Positions 26,301-41,300 of a stretch of 64,000 bases of DNA are shown here, one piece after another. The position numbers and the translations under genes were made by a program. The stretch's first letter is position 1. Each line of letters starts with the position of its first letter. Below the pieces are notes generated by a model. The model had not been told where the DNA came from. It was given only the letters and a program-made list of their open reading frames with translations, and searched no databases. The stretch covers positions 682,001 through 746,000 of the forward strand of contig OZ025787.1 in assembly GCA_964019425.1 (NCBI GenBank), written 5' to 3'. This DNA comes from Flectonema sp. DT1601 (lineage: Eukaryota; Euglenozoa; Diplonemea; Diplonemida; Diplonemidae).

Positions 26301-29300
26301 ACCCGGGTTAGAAGTCTGGTGAGACAAACAGTTAACACAATTATGAAATGATACGTACTGACCAGCAGCACACAGAATTGGGTTACAACTTCTGTCAGGT
26401 TCCGCAGCGAGGTATCCGCCAGGACTTGTCGTACCGGATGGACACGGAGTACAGAAGTGACCAGTGACGGTATAATTAGCACCGCACACAACAGGGAAGC
26501 AGTCAGTGTTTCCATTGACCACCTGCGGACCTTCAGAAATCTCACCAGGTGGACACGTGGTACAAGTAGACTGAGACACATGTTCAGCTTCACTGCAAAC
26601 AACAGACTCACATTCAGTATCTCCGAGTGAAGCATCAACTCCCTCAGCGTTGAAGAGATTGCTGAACGTTCCCTCAGGACAGGATTCACAAGTACCTGAA
26701 CGGGCTCTTTGATTTAAACCACAGATGACTGACGTCACAGGTGTTCCAATAGTGGCTGTCGGTACCTCTTGGAAACCGTTGGATGCGAATTGCTGTGCAA
26801 ACTGTCCATCACCGCTATTTATATCTTCTTGAAGTGTTGTTGTCATCGTTGACTCCAATTCACTTGAAATTGATGAATCAGATGACACAGACGACGACGC
26901 CACAACGAACTCCGTAGCTAAGGAGCTGATCTGACCTCTGTGAACTGATTGCTGTTTGTTTAATGTCACGAACGTCCTCTTCGCTGGAGATGAGGAAGAG
27001 AATCCACAGACAGTACTGATACCCAATTCAGAATGAATAGAAACACAGTTCGTCCTAACAATGCAATCACGAAGACCGTGAGGTTTGCAACCAAGAGATG
27101 CACTGATACCCTCTGTGATTGACCTCAAGAAACCATCGGAGAGAGCAACATTGTTTTCGGTAATAGAAAATTGGTTGTCAAGTGAGACAGTCTTTCTACA
27201 AGCTGCTTTCGACCTTCTTCCTATTCCAGTAAAACCTTCTGGACAGACACAATACCAGTCACCAAGATTAGTGACTGCGGTATTGCTGTCACTACAGAGT
27301 TGCTCCTGACAGATATTTGAGAAGGTCACACACTCATCTAATTTACATATTGCTCGTAAGGAATTAGAGTTTACTGATATCTGTTCTTGATCTCCAGGAC
27401 ACAAACATTGGAAAGTCCCCAGCGTCATAAGATCAGAATCGACGCAGTCTTGGTCTTGACAGACTGACGAAAACTCAGTATGCTCACATTCATCAACTTC
27501 ACAACGAGCTGGACCTCTAATAACATTCTCACCTGCTGTTGGAAACAAACACTCACAGTACCAGTCTCCCTGAGCGGGGTATGTCGGAGTTGGATCAACA
27601 CATCGTTGATAAGAACCACACAAAGCTTCGCTATCTGAATTACATTCATCAAGAGAACAACTACTTTGAATTACTCCTGTCGACGCTGTTCGAACGCAGT
27701 TGTCGCAGGTACAAGTGCATAAAAAGTCATCTGTAGACCAGTGAACATTCCGAGGGTTTTGATCAGTACAGGTCTGACCAGAAATGGATTCTACTCCACA
27801 AGGGAAAGCATCACCCTCAGCAGGAATACATTCATTAAGAATAGAATCACTGTAACAAGTGTTTAAATAACAGTCCTCATAACACAGTCTGCATGAGATG
27901 GAGGATTGTTGTTCCCAACATGAAAGGCAATTACTACTACATCCTTTACAGATGTATCCAGCGAAATAAGGAGACTCACAATCCTGACCATCGTAATTAG
28001 GATCCGACAATGAAGACTTTTGTAATCCTTCTCTTGAAAATCGGAGATTCCAATCACAAATACCATTCGATAGATGAGACTTGTCAACACACAATCCCTC
28101 ATTGTCTAGTATCTGTGATACTTGACATCCAATAAAGCAGTCTGATTCTTGACATGCTACTCTACAAGGTGGACATGCATTCAAATCACCGACAGAACAA
28201 AGCTCACAAGAGTTGTCTACTGAGCAAGACTGTCTTGAACATCGCAGTGCCTGCTGCTGTGTCGCCTTGATGATTGTTTCAGTTACAGAAATAGTCTTCG
28301 TAGCGGTAGGAAATATGTCACATCCATCCATACAAAACCCGAGATCATCAACAAAGATAATCGCACCCTCAGAAGCAATGAAACCAACGTGATAGACTTC
28401 CCCAGTAGTGGTGTAATTAACGCAGAATAGCTGCAGACACTTCTCGGAGGTTTCGAAACCAATGGTTTCCGAAGTAGCAATCTGCATCTTATCAAACAAT
28501 AAAATATCAACAGAATCAGTTCTAGTCTCTGCCGCAAACATTAGTTTCAGTCCCGTGACTGGGTGGGGACCAAAACTGATGAAGGTCATATCTGTGGTTA
28601 TGAGTAATCCAATCGTGTGGTCAATCTTTTCATTTAAAATCCCATTCTCAATAAATCTGATATTCCAATGTTGAAGTGCGTTTCGAGACAGCAGTAAACC
28701 GGAAGCAATTTGCTCCCCCGAGAGTCCTAAATAGTCGAAGTGCATATCCTGAAACCCAGGGCGGAAGTATGGTACAATTCCTCCATCAAAAGAGTATTGA
28801 ACATTATCAACAACAGACATCTCTTGGTTACCTTCACTAGACGTATGTGAAACAAGAACTGCTTTATTAAAGGAATCACCAACACCATTTTCAAGACTTA
28901 GTGAAATTGATATCGTAGTAGTTAATGGATTTGGGTACTCTGAGCTGCTAACTACCAGACGGTCAGAAGAAACATCAAAAACAGAATACTCACTAAGAAA
29001 CCTTCCTCTAGTATCATAAAGTAATAAGTCGTACCTCACAGAAATAGGTTCGTTTCCAACAAAATAGACGTCAAGAGAGATGCTGGTGACGGGGAATACA
29101 AAATCCATTGTAAAACCTTCAGCTGTAAGTCCTAAAGTCATATCAGGTGATTCAGATATCAGACTTGATGTTATCATCGAAGAATAAAGTTCTTCACCAT
29201 TAGTGACGGGTGAGCTACCTATCGTCCCATCCTCAAAGGAAATAGTGAAGACTCCTGTTGGTACTCCTGCACCAGAATTGTCAAAGTCGTACTTCAGGGT

Positions 29301-32300
29301 TTCCAAAAAAACTGTTCCAGAACTCGATTGTATTGTCAAGGAGTCATAACCTCCGTTAAAATCATTAAAATGACCCTGAAATACATCCTGTCTGTGTTCT
29401 ACAGGTACTACTCGAACCGATTCAAACCCAACCTGAACTCCCAACAAGTGCTTCGTTAAAATCAAATTCGACTCAACGCTATTTGAATAAACTGAAAAGG
29501 TCAGAGAAGTAACTTCCAAGTCGAATACTATTTTCTGAGAGTCAGACAACATCCATGCAATATTACCATCTAAAGGTGATGATGAGAGAAATCTATCTCC
29601 CGTAATGAGTGTGATGCCGCTCAGCTTGAATTCATCGTATACGAAATTAGTTATTGTTTGTTGCGTCTGAATAGCTCCCCTTCTTCCTAACGCTGATGTG
29701 AAATGAGCTACTTGAACACCACTAAAGCTACTCACTAATCTGATATTATCAAACGAGTATCTCAGTGATCCAATCAGTAATTGAGATGATGTTGACACAG
29801 TAATTCGGTTAAAGAACTGATCAGTGTTTCTGAACCAACCACATCGCCATCTTCCTTGAGAAGGATCCCCACAACTAGTAGAAATCAATACTTCTTTAGA
29901 CTGCAGAAGATCATTAAATAAAAATACTTCAATTGTGATTGTCTGTTCCGCTGTAGACACAAATCGAATTATTGCATTCGACAAGATGGTTTTAAATTGA
30001 AAAGTTTGATCCAAGTCGGGAGTTACTACGATGTACGTACCGCCATCGTGACTTTCAGAAGTAGTAGTAACGATGTCATTAGAAGATGAAAACAACACCC
30101 AATTACTTTTATATAAAGAGTCTTTTCTGATTAAGTCCCTCAAGTCCGGAACAACATTTCCAATCGGATAAATTCTCTCGGCCTCAGCGAAAGTTATTTT
30201 CATCTGGTTGAGGAAAACTGTTCCCACAACTGATTCCGGCACGCTTATCGTAAAAAGATTGACGTCAGTTGCGAAGACGGTAAAACACCGCAGACTTGGC
30301 AGTTCGTAACATGTTTCTGATAAACTGATTGTGACTGACTTCACCAGAGTTCGGTCTTTAAAAAACTCAATTATGACGCCACCCACATCATTAGCAGAAA
30401 TCAATTGCATTGAAATGGCCGTGGGCATCTGATGCAAGAACCTCACTGTAGTAGTTGTGGTTAACTGTGCTGCAGGAACTGTACCAACGAGAGATATTTG
30501 GATAGTTTCTGGTGACAGGGAGACGTAACAATTTGTAAGAGAAAGGTCAGAGACTGCAATGGAATTGCCTGCATTAAAAATTCTGAAATTGACTGTAAAC
30601 TCACCTTGAGAAACGGGTGTCAGTTCAGAACCATCATAAGAGTACATCAGACTGTTGATAAATATATCACCTGCTAGTTGGGGTTCAATGAAAACAGCAA
30701 CAACATTGTGAGCTGCCGTCAGTGATAAGCGACCACAGTACTTATTTTTGTTACTTCCACATGTCTGTGATATGAAGTGCTGCTCCGTAGTCCCCACACC
30801 ACTACTTGATAACACTCTAATAGGAACCTTTTGAACTGATTTCGTTGATATTAATATCTCAGCAGACGTAACAGACGTGAAGTCGAACACCAATCTCAAC
30901 CCTGTTGATGGATATAAGGTACCAATACCTGACTGATCAATACCTCCAACAGTATTGTACTCTCCAGAGATTTCGTATATGAAATCTGATTGAAGTTGAG
31001 AGGAATCCCAAAGTGTATCTGATTGAACAATCTGAGTAAACACTCCTCGAGGTCTAACAGATAGTTTTGTAAAAGTGTATCGAATTCTCGACATTATAAT
31101 ATCCGTAGAGGCTGGTGATTGAATAAGAAGTTGATCAACGTTACTGGAAGTGACAGTAACGCACATCATTGGAGATGAGTGTAATTCACAGGGAGTTACA
31201 ATAGCGAGAGTCTCACTGTTGAATAGCGACCTCCGTCTGTAAGTAACAATTACTTCTTCAACTGTTGACACTTCAGCAGACAATACGAATATGAAATCAA
31301 GAACGGGAACCTTTCCAGAAGCCGACTGGTCATCAAATGTCATCGTCAGCTTCTCTCCTTTTGGTATTAAAATACCGAAATCGACACCTGAAAAGTCAAT
31401 CTTTGTTTCAAAAGTATTTGAAGTCACTAAAACCTGAATAATCCAACTAGAAGTCCATTCCTCCTCACTGAAGGTTGTTGGCGGAACAGTCAACTCGAAA
31501 GCTTCGTTTTTCGGTATCACATTGCTGCCATCAAAGGAGTACGTGAATTGTGACACAACTGATATTTCAGTGACCGTAATCTTCAAACAGTCAAATCCTC
31601 CTTCTGGAAAGTGAAAGAACTTTGAAAACATCAAACTACTACCAGAGTCTTCATTAATAGAAATAGTTGTGGTTGATATTAATTCACCCCTCAAGAGAAG
31701 TACTACAACACAATCTGATTGTCTCAAACTGCTCAATTCAAATTTCAATTCCGTCACCTCAACATACGTAAATATTACAACGTGTTCACCGACTCCTAAC
31801 TGCCATCCGATATTTCCTTCGTAGTCAAGAGATGTGGTGTAGTCAGATGAAATGATTGCATTTATTAGTTTAGAAGAACCTTTAAATGATTCCTCATGAA
31901 AGATAGTAGTTGGGAATTGTAGAGACAACACACCAACAGGAACAACATCAGTACCATCAAAAGAGTAATTCAGATCATCGACACACAGAGTTGGACTGTC
32001 AAACTCTAAACTGATCTTATCAAATCCACTCCCCACAAAGCTACTCGCGTAGAATGTTGTTCCTTTATACATTGCATTGAGTATGATTGTTTCTGTGGAG
32101 GAACTCTCTTTATTAAATTTTGTAATTATGACGTTTGTGTTTGCAACGTCGGAGTACATTACCATCCTAAAGTTAGTTACTGTCACATACGCGAAAGTTA
32201 TTACTTTGGTGTCAGACAGTTCCCAGCAGTTGCTGTCGTACGGATTAGCAGAACTGAGAGTCTCAGTTGTGATTCCTAAAGACCCTCTGGTTGACATATC

Positions 32301-35300
32301 TTGAATGAATTGACTGAAGAAGGCATTCGATTGGAAAGACGATTCCTCGCTAAAAGATACATCAAATTCTCCTTCCAAAGAAGCTACTGTTTCCGGAGGG
32401 TTTGGAGAGAATGCGTACCACAAGTTGTCCACGTAGCAGTTAGTGGTGTCCATGCTGCTTCTTTCGACACGAAATCGATCAAAACCAACATCATTACTCA
32501 CAATCGTTGAACAATATCCAGAACCCGACTCCACGCAGGGTATCGTCATATCGTAGCTTTCTTCATTCAATAATATTTCATCAATAAAGCTTTGAGTAAC
32601 AACAGTAACAACATCACTACAAGAAATAGTAAACCTAATCCTCGATACGGTAGATGGAATTCTCAAAGAAGAATCTGCAGTGGGATTCGAACCAAACAAC
32701 ACTTCAAAGTTGTCGAATTGTTCAATAAGCCAGGCTGGAGACGAGTCATATGTCGAACTAGTCAGAATAGGAGTAATGACTTTCTGATCATTAGCAATCA
32801 ACTGATAGATGTAATGAGATTCTACGAGAGATGTCTGATCATTAAAAGGTACTTTTAAAATGTTGTCGCCTAAGCTGACTGTGACATCACTTTCAAATGT
32901 AAAGATAACATCGTCGATAAATATATTTGTTGACGAAGTTGGTTCAACCTCAACCTGATCAACGTCATTGAGAAGTATCTGAGTACAGTACCCAACTCTT
33001 CGAGTACCTCCTGAACACTCACAACAAGCTTCAGCAGCTGTAAATTCATTGCGAAATGCGTCATTCTGACCATCAGTGGCGCAGAGATTATCAGAGGCGT
33101 AAGTCAGACAAGTCCTCCCAACAGAGTCAACCCAGGCGCCTTGTAAGTTGATACATCTAGAGTCGCATGGGTAAGAGTCCGCACGACTTTTTGTCGTTTC
33201 TGCAACAACTGTTCCGTCAACAGTTCCGAGTACCCGAAACTCAAATTGTTCCTGAAAACAAATTACCACCAGTCTGAGAGCCCGAACAGGATAAAACATG
33301 AAATCAATTCCTGCAGGTGAGCCTACCAATCCTTCAAGTGCGTTATTCCCCCTGTTATTTCTGTTAGTTAATACACCATGCCAGAGGTAAACCCACAAAG
33401 ATTGATAAGAACTACTGTCTATTACATTACTAAATGACAGATACAGTCTTCCCTTTGGAATAACAACAGCCGTTGGATCGAATGAGAATTGAACTGAATT
33501 GAGGAACAGCTGATCAGTTCGAATCCAAACAGCTGTCGAGAAAATTCGAATCTCATCCACGTCCGTTAGGACGAGAGAGTCGCAGTAGATGAGATCAGTA
33601 CACGGAAGTCCAATAATTCCATTCAGAGATACTTTCTGATGACCTCTGCGGTAACCTTCAATAGCGTAACTCCTTTCAGAGATATCAGAATCTCGTGTAA
33701 TAGAAACGACCACAACAATCGTGTGGGCTACATCGTGATTAGGAAATGTTACTATTACTTTATCAGCAGAACTCCCAGAATTTGGAATCTGGACTGCAAC
33801 AGCAGGAGAACCATCCCAAGAAGAACCTTCGACTGGTTTTAGGTCAGCGTTGTTGTTTATAAGAACTAAAGAATTCACAGTGTTGAATCTCTCAGTTAAA
33901 ACCCCAAGAGGTCGAAGTACAGAATTATCGAAAGAATAGAACACATGAGACACACGCACTCGACTTTCTGATGTTTCTATTTCAATGAAATCGACAGGAG
34001 TGTCATCAGGAAGATAGAATTGAAAACATCTGAAGGATTCGTCAGAACAGAAGTCTTCTACGTTTACAGTACTTTCAAAGACAAGTGTTCCTAATCTCAT
34101 GGTAGTTACTTTAACTGTTGCTACTCTCTCTGATGAAAGTAGAAACTTTATCCCAGTTAGAGGAATGAATTCAAACGAAATTCTAAAGATTTCATTAGGC
34201 GCTATCTCAACAGCTTTATTCTCTCCGTCATACGCTGCAGTTACTTTCACTTCTGAAATAAAATTAATACGACGATGAATTGTATAAAAGTCATTGTTGT
34301 GAACAACATCTCCGATCTCATAATCCGAAAATAAAAGAGAGAGTACACCAGTTGGTATGACAGCAGTGTTTTGATTGAAAGAGTATTGAATGTCGTCAAT
34401 CACAACTTTAATACTTTCACCTAAAAATGTTGAAGACGATATTAAAATAGAATCAACACCAGTACCTTTGTAAATGATGTTGACACCGAACAAGTTTTTG
34501 AAATATGAGAACTCTGATGTGATGAACAACTCTCTAGTTGATACTGCTTTAGCGTAGTTAAGAACTTCAATTTCAACTGAAGGAGAACTAGTGTACAACA
34601 TAATAGAATACTCATAAACTGTTTGATGAGAGAATACAATTTGTATCATTTCAGAAGATACTTTCCAACCTGGTGACTGATAAGGAGTACCATCAGTTGT
34701 TACGATGACACTAGTTGATACTCCAATACCTAACTCAACACTACCGATGTGTAATAAATATCTTTTCTTGTTGAATGCATCAGATGGTACTTCAACATCC
34801 CCTTCAGGTATTTCCAGATCATTAAAGTTCAGTACAAACAATCCTCCGTTGTCAGTCGGGAGAGGGATCTTCTCTGCACCCGCAAAGCTGTAGCTGATGT
34901 CGTAAATTTGTAATTTTGGAGGAACTGAAACACTCTCAGTTGGATTGAAAGTAATCTCAACACCAGTAGCATATAAAAACATGTTATCAAATTGACTTGT
35001 GAGTGTCGAACACCACCAGTCAGACTCATCAGTTGCTAACGACAGGTAGCTGCATGGTAACAACTTAAATGAATTCGAAAGAGAAAATGAAACAGTTCCA
35101 TCAAAGAACAAGAACGTGAGAGATAAAGACTCCTCAAGCATCGCAGTATACTCATCAGAAGGTATACTTCCTCGGTATTGCGATATCTCTATCAAAACAA
35201 CAGATCTCAGAGAAGTAATAGGAAGTTTGTAATTACTTTGTCCGAATGAATAAGAAAGAACACTTTTCATATCATGAACCCATGTTGGTTTATTATAATA

Positions 35301-38300
35301 AGAATGTAATCCACTAGAAGATGGAATCTCAGACACAACACGAAAGGATTCAATGTTTATTAAATATGAACCAGAATGAACATCTTTATTAAACAACACG
35401 TCAACTCCAACAAAATCAATCACAAACTGCTGAGTTGGTAACACAACTGTTCCATCATAAGAGAATACGAAGTTGCCTAAGAATGCGGATCCGATCACGG
35501 GTTGGATGGAAATTATTTCAACGTCCTTCTCATGAAGTAGTACACACCAAGCAATTGGTCTGCTTGACTGCGACGAACAGTCAGATATGAATTCACTGTT
35601 AGCATTCTCACTACCATTAGAAGGATCGTACGAATAAACAGACATCTTCTTAACTCCAAATGACGTCGTAGAGACAGTCAAACTAAAAGCCTCGCTGTAG
35701 ACATATATTGTCGAAAATAATTCTGTCATTGGCGCGAACATTGAGCTGAGCAGTATAGCGTCACCTTCACTCGCTGAGAATTGTGAACTACCTGACAAAA
35801 GATCAACGAATATCTCGCTTGTTAAGACTTGGTACAAATTATAATCATTCCGAAACGAATCTAAATCAACGTAGTCAGCAGCGTCTACTACTCTGACACC
35901 ATTAAATGGAAGTGCTGAAGTACTATCAAATGAGTATCTGACATTATCAACTGTCCAGACGTCATCTTCAGAACTCGACACTATTATTACGATGCTGTCA
36001 AACTCTCCATTCGATAAGTGTTCGTCTGCAACAAATGACGAGCAATAAAAACCTAACTGATGACCACACTGAATGACTAAACTCTTTTCTATAGTCCCCA
36101 CTAGATGACCATAACGATATGTTTCAATCACGAATGTAGAAAACTTCGGAGCCGTACTTGAGACATCCACAACCATCGACTTCACCAACAGCTGATTAGA
36201 AAAATAGAATTCAACTCCACCGTTAATCACTAAAGCTTTTGATCCATCATAACTGTTGGTTGTTATTGTGTTCTTTGATATATCAACTGAGTGATCTCCT
36301 TGATTTCGGGTATTCAGTAATGGATTCTCCCCAACTTCATCTGCGTTGAAATCTATTATAAATAGTCCTTCAGGAACCAACGGAGTACCATCAAATGAAT
36401 ATGATAGCTCTGAAATACCTAACAGTTCAGAACTTGATAACTTCAAACAATCATAATCACCAATTACATACAACTCGTAGCAGTATGAGGTTTCTTCAGA
36501 ATTAGAGCATCTCGTTGATGGTGTATGTGTGGTGGTGGATATCAAATCACCTGATTGCAACAGTTTTATTGTCACTACGACTTCTGCCGAGCTGCTATAG
36601 ATTAGAACTCTCAATCTTTTAATTGAAAGGAAACTGAATATTATAATCACTTCCTGATCGAATTCCCATCCGTTACTCGAAACGAAGTTACTCTCACTCC
36701 CAACTGTTCCTATAAAATTAATTAGATAATCGTCAGTATCGTAGTCAGTGGGAGTAAATGATGACTGTTCTTGATTCTTAAATACAATTCTCACAATATT
36801 TTTTGGAATCACACTTTCAATCTCATCAAACGAATATTCCATCGAAGCAAAACAAACATCAGGAGAGTCAACAGGGACGGTTATTATCATCTTATCAAAT
36901 CCTACTTCGCTATATGACGCTGCGAATTCATTTTGACTTAAATACCCGCTTTTAATTGGCAGGTCAATCGAATGTAGAATTAACCCACGGCGTGTTGTCG
37001 ATACCTTTACAATTACTTCTTCAGATGACCACAGTATTACTCTAAAACTTGATACTTTGATAAACCCAAATGATAAAGTCATCACCGTACTTTCTGATTT
37101 GTCTTTACCGACAGCTATGCAGTTTGTTTTGAAATAATTTATATCATTCCTCAACGAAATTGATTCTGATTCTACACCAAAAAAATATGAATCCCAGAAA
37201 AAGTTAGCCGACAAACTACCCGGAATTTCTTTATTTAAATTTAATTTAAATCTTCCAGAAGAACTAACCAAAACAAAAGGGTCAAATGAGAACAAAATAT
37301 CCTCAACAAATAAAGTTTCTTCATCATCACTTCCTTCAATCTCAAGTTTGTCATGCAATCCAGTAAGAAATGTCCCGCAGAAATTAGTACTCCCACAAGG
37401 GACATCTATTACTTGTTTTACTACCACACTCGAATTTCTTTGATGCTGAATCAGAATTACTTCCCTCACAGTTGTTGCAATCAGAGTCAATCGTAGCGAA
37501 TACACATTCAGCGGAACAGCATTAAAGTCATCGATTGGCAGTCCAAACTTTACAATACCACCCACCTTGCTAACCTTCCACATTCTTGAATCACTTAATA
37601 AACTTCCTGTTCTATTCACAATTATCGGATTTGGACCAAATTTACTAATGAAATGAGAATTTCCAAATGACGACGAATGAATAAACAATCTGTTGAAATC
37701 CAATTTATATGGATTGTCAGTGGGGTTCACAGAAGTACCGTCGAACGTGAAGACGACATCGTCAATGTAGATCTCGTCTCCGGAGGACACCGTGACAGCA
37801 TCGGCACCGGTCCCAGTCAACTCGACACAGTAGACGTCAGGAGCGGTCCCAGCATTGCACGCACAACAAGCCTCGGACGCAATGAACGTGTTTCTATACG
37901 CCTCATCCACACCGGCATCACCGCAACTCTCCGCGGTCTCATAGTACACGCAATTATCCCCTTGGTTGTCGGTCCACTCCACCCCCGGTGACAATTCCAA
38001 GTCAGAGCAGGGAACCGACGGTGGCTTGACAATGTCGCTGCCTCCGCACACAGCAGCATCATCCCCAGTCACAGCACCCGATGACACAACAGCGCCATCA
38101 TTGGTGAAGGTGTACGAGGCAGAGAAGGTCGGAGAAAACGAAACAACAACGAACCTGAAGGTTGACATCGGGAAGAACATCGTGCGGAACACGAAATCAC
38201 CAGAAGCATCAACGGCAACCGACAGACTGTTGTCGAATGAGAAATCAGAATGCCTAGCCCCCCACTCATAGATGTGATTTCCGCGATATCCGGAACCGGA

Positions 38301-41300
38301 TTCCACATCGTCAAATGTCGCAGCCAACCTCCCGAGAGGAACAACCGCCGTGCCGTCGAAAGAGTAACTGAGATCATCGACATAAAACGTATCCCCGGAA
38401 GGGGTGATCACAATCGTATCAAACGGACTCCCGTTCACAAACGAGTCGCAGAACATCCCCTCGCCGCACGGAATGCTGGCCCGAGTGGTGACACTCTCAA
38501 CCACGATGTCCTTCAACTTCGTCACAACCTCATAAGAGCCCTCACTGCCAGCAGAAACGTCCATCTTGAAGTCCGTCACAGCATACCCACTAAAGAATAT
38601 GTGCACCCCACCGGCTCCAGGGGGAATAACGAGGGAAGGCGACGCCGCGTAGCTCGACGAGCTGATTTCTCTCGAACCCGACAGCGTCAAGTGACTACCA
38701 GCCACATGCTGAGGTACCTCCCCAACCCCGTCGCTGTAGCTGTTGAAATCCTCAGAAACCAAACCGACAGGAATCAGATCGCTTCCGTCGTACGAAAACA
38801 CGACAGAAGTCACCCAAATGTGTTCATCAGCATCGGGGATGCTGGGCGTGGTCAGGGAAACGAAGTCTACGTCAGTCTCAGTGACAAACTCGTAGCAGTA
38901 GAACGACTCCGCAGCCGAACAACGGTTTGCGATGGAAGGGGAAGCAGTCTCCACAACAACACCCTTGTTCCTCAGTGTTACCGATATTGTGCGCAACGGA
39001 GCCCCTCCCTGCTCCAGCGACGCAAACTGAATGCGAATTCCCCTCGTGGAACGAAAGGAGAACGAGATGCCAACCTCCGCATCAGACGGGAGTTCCCAGC
39101 CTCTGCGAGTCACAACAGCACCGCTCGCCACATCGAACAGCGCATAGCAATCAGATACAACGCTGGATACTCCGATCGCTCCAATTGAATTTACCATGTA
39201 CTTCAGATTATCAAATGTGGTGTGGTCAAAGTCTGATTCGAAAGGCAGTGTCAATCTCCCCTGCGGGATCACAATCGAGCCGTCGAACGAGTAAAACACG
39301 TCGTCGACGAAAATCGTCCCGACAGTCGGGACAGTGAGAATCAGCTTGTCGAACCCTGAACCCACCCAAGTGTGCGCGTACTTCGAATTCAAACCTGATT
39401 CGAACAGGGTGATTGTTTCCGAAAGTAGAACAGAGTCCTTCCGCATTCCCTCAATCGCAACCACGATATCCGTGTCCGACCAGATCGTTACGCGAAAGTT
39501 TGAAACCGGCATGAAATCAAACGACATTTCCTTCCGCGTGAAAGGCTCGATCTTCCAAGACTGAGTGTTCAATCCAGTGTCACTTCCGATAACTTCCGTA
39601 TGATCGCCAAGACGGTTGATGTACTGCCCGACAAAGTCTGTCGACTCGAACGTCGTGCCGTCTACCAAGTCAAAATTGAGCATCTTCACACCATCGGTCA
39701 GTTCCATGCCCCCCTCATCAAATGAGAACCAGATCGTATCGATGTGCAAATTGCCAGCTGCTTCATCGGCACCAGTGATGCGAACCTTGTCAGCTGAACC
39801 CACCACGAAGGTGGAGCAATACCAAGAACCTTCGCCAGTCACGCAAGGTACATCAAGCGTCTGCGTCACTACCTCAGTTGAGGACCGGCGATGCTCCGCC
39901 ACTGTCACCGCCGTCACAGATTCCGATGCAACAGTAACGCGAAGGTGCCAAACATCCAGAGGAATGGCGCGATGCTCATCAATCGGGAGCCCGAATTCGA
40001 ACTCGGCACCAGAAGCGGAGGACACTGTCCAGCTGTTGCTTCCGTCGTAACGGGTAGCTACGCCGCTGGATACGATCCTCGTCGGACCGATTGCGTGCAC
40101 AAAGTGGCTCTCGCTGAACTGCGTACTCGTGAATGAACTCAATCCGTTGAAATCCAATTTATATGGATTGTCAGTGGGGTTCACAGAAGTACCGTCGAAC
40201 GTGAAGACGACATCGTCAATGTAGATCTCGTCTCCGGAGGACACCGTGACAGCATCGGCACCGGTCCCAGTCAACTCGACACAGTAGACGTCAGGAGCGG
40301 TCCCAGCATTGCACGCACAACAAGCCTCGGACGCAATGAACGTGTTTCTATACGCCTCATCCACACCGGCATCACCGCAACTCTCCGCGGTCTCATAGTA
40401 CACGCAATTATCCCCTTGGTTGTCGGTCCACTCCACCCCCGGTGACAATTCCAAGTCAGAGCAGGGAACCGACGGTGGCTTGACAATGTCGCTGCCTCCG
40501 CACACAGCAGCATCATCCCCAGTCACAGCACCCGATGACACAACAGCGCCATCATTGGTGAAGGTGTACGAGGCAGAGAAGGTCGGAGAAAACGAAACAA
40601 CAACGAACCTGAAGGTTGACATCGGGAAGAACATCGTGCGGAACACGAAATCACCAGAAGCATCAACGGCAACCGACAGACTGTTGTCGAATGAGAAATC
40701 AGAATGCCTAGCCCCCCACTCATAGATGTGATTTCCGCGATATCCGGAACCGGATTCCACATCGTCAAATGTCGCAGCCAACCTCCCGAGAGGAACAACC
40801 GCCGTGCCGTCGAAAGAGTAACTGAGATCATCGACATAAAACGTATCCCCGGAAGGGGTGATCACAATCGTATCAAACGGACTCCCGTTCACAAACGAGT
40901 CGCAGAACATCCCCTCGCCGCACGGAATGCTGGCCCGAGTGGTGACACTCTCAACCACGATGTCCTTCAACTTCGTCACAACCTCATAAGAGCCCTCACT
41001 GCCAGCAGAAACGTCCATCTTGAAGTCCGTCACAGCATACCCACTAAAGAATATGTGCACCCCACCGGCTCCAGGGGGAATAACGAGGGAAGGCGACGCC
41101 GCGTAGCTCGACGAGCTGATTTCTCTCGAACCCGACAGCGTCAAGTGACTACCAGCCACATGCTGAGGTACCTCCCCAACCCCGTCGCTGTAGCTGTTGA
41201 AATCCTCAGAAACCAAACCGACAGGAATCAGATCGCTTCCGTCGTACGAAAACACGACAGAAGTCACCCAAATGTGTTCATCAGCATCGGGGATGCTGGG

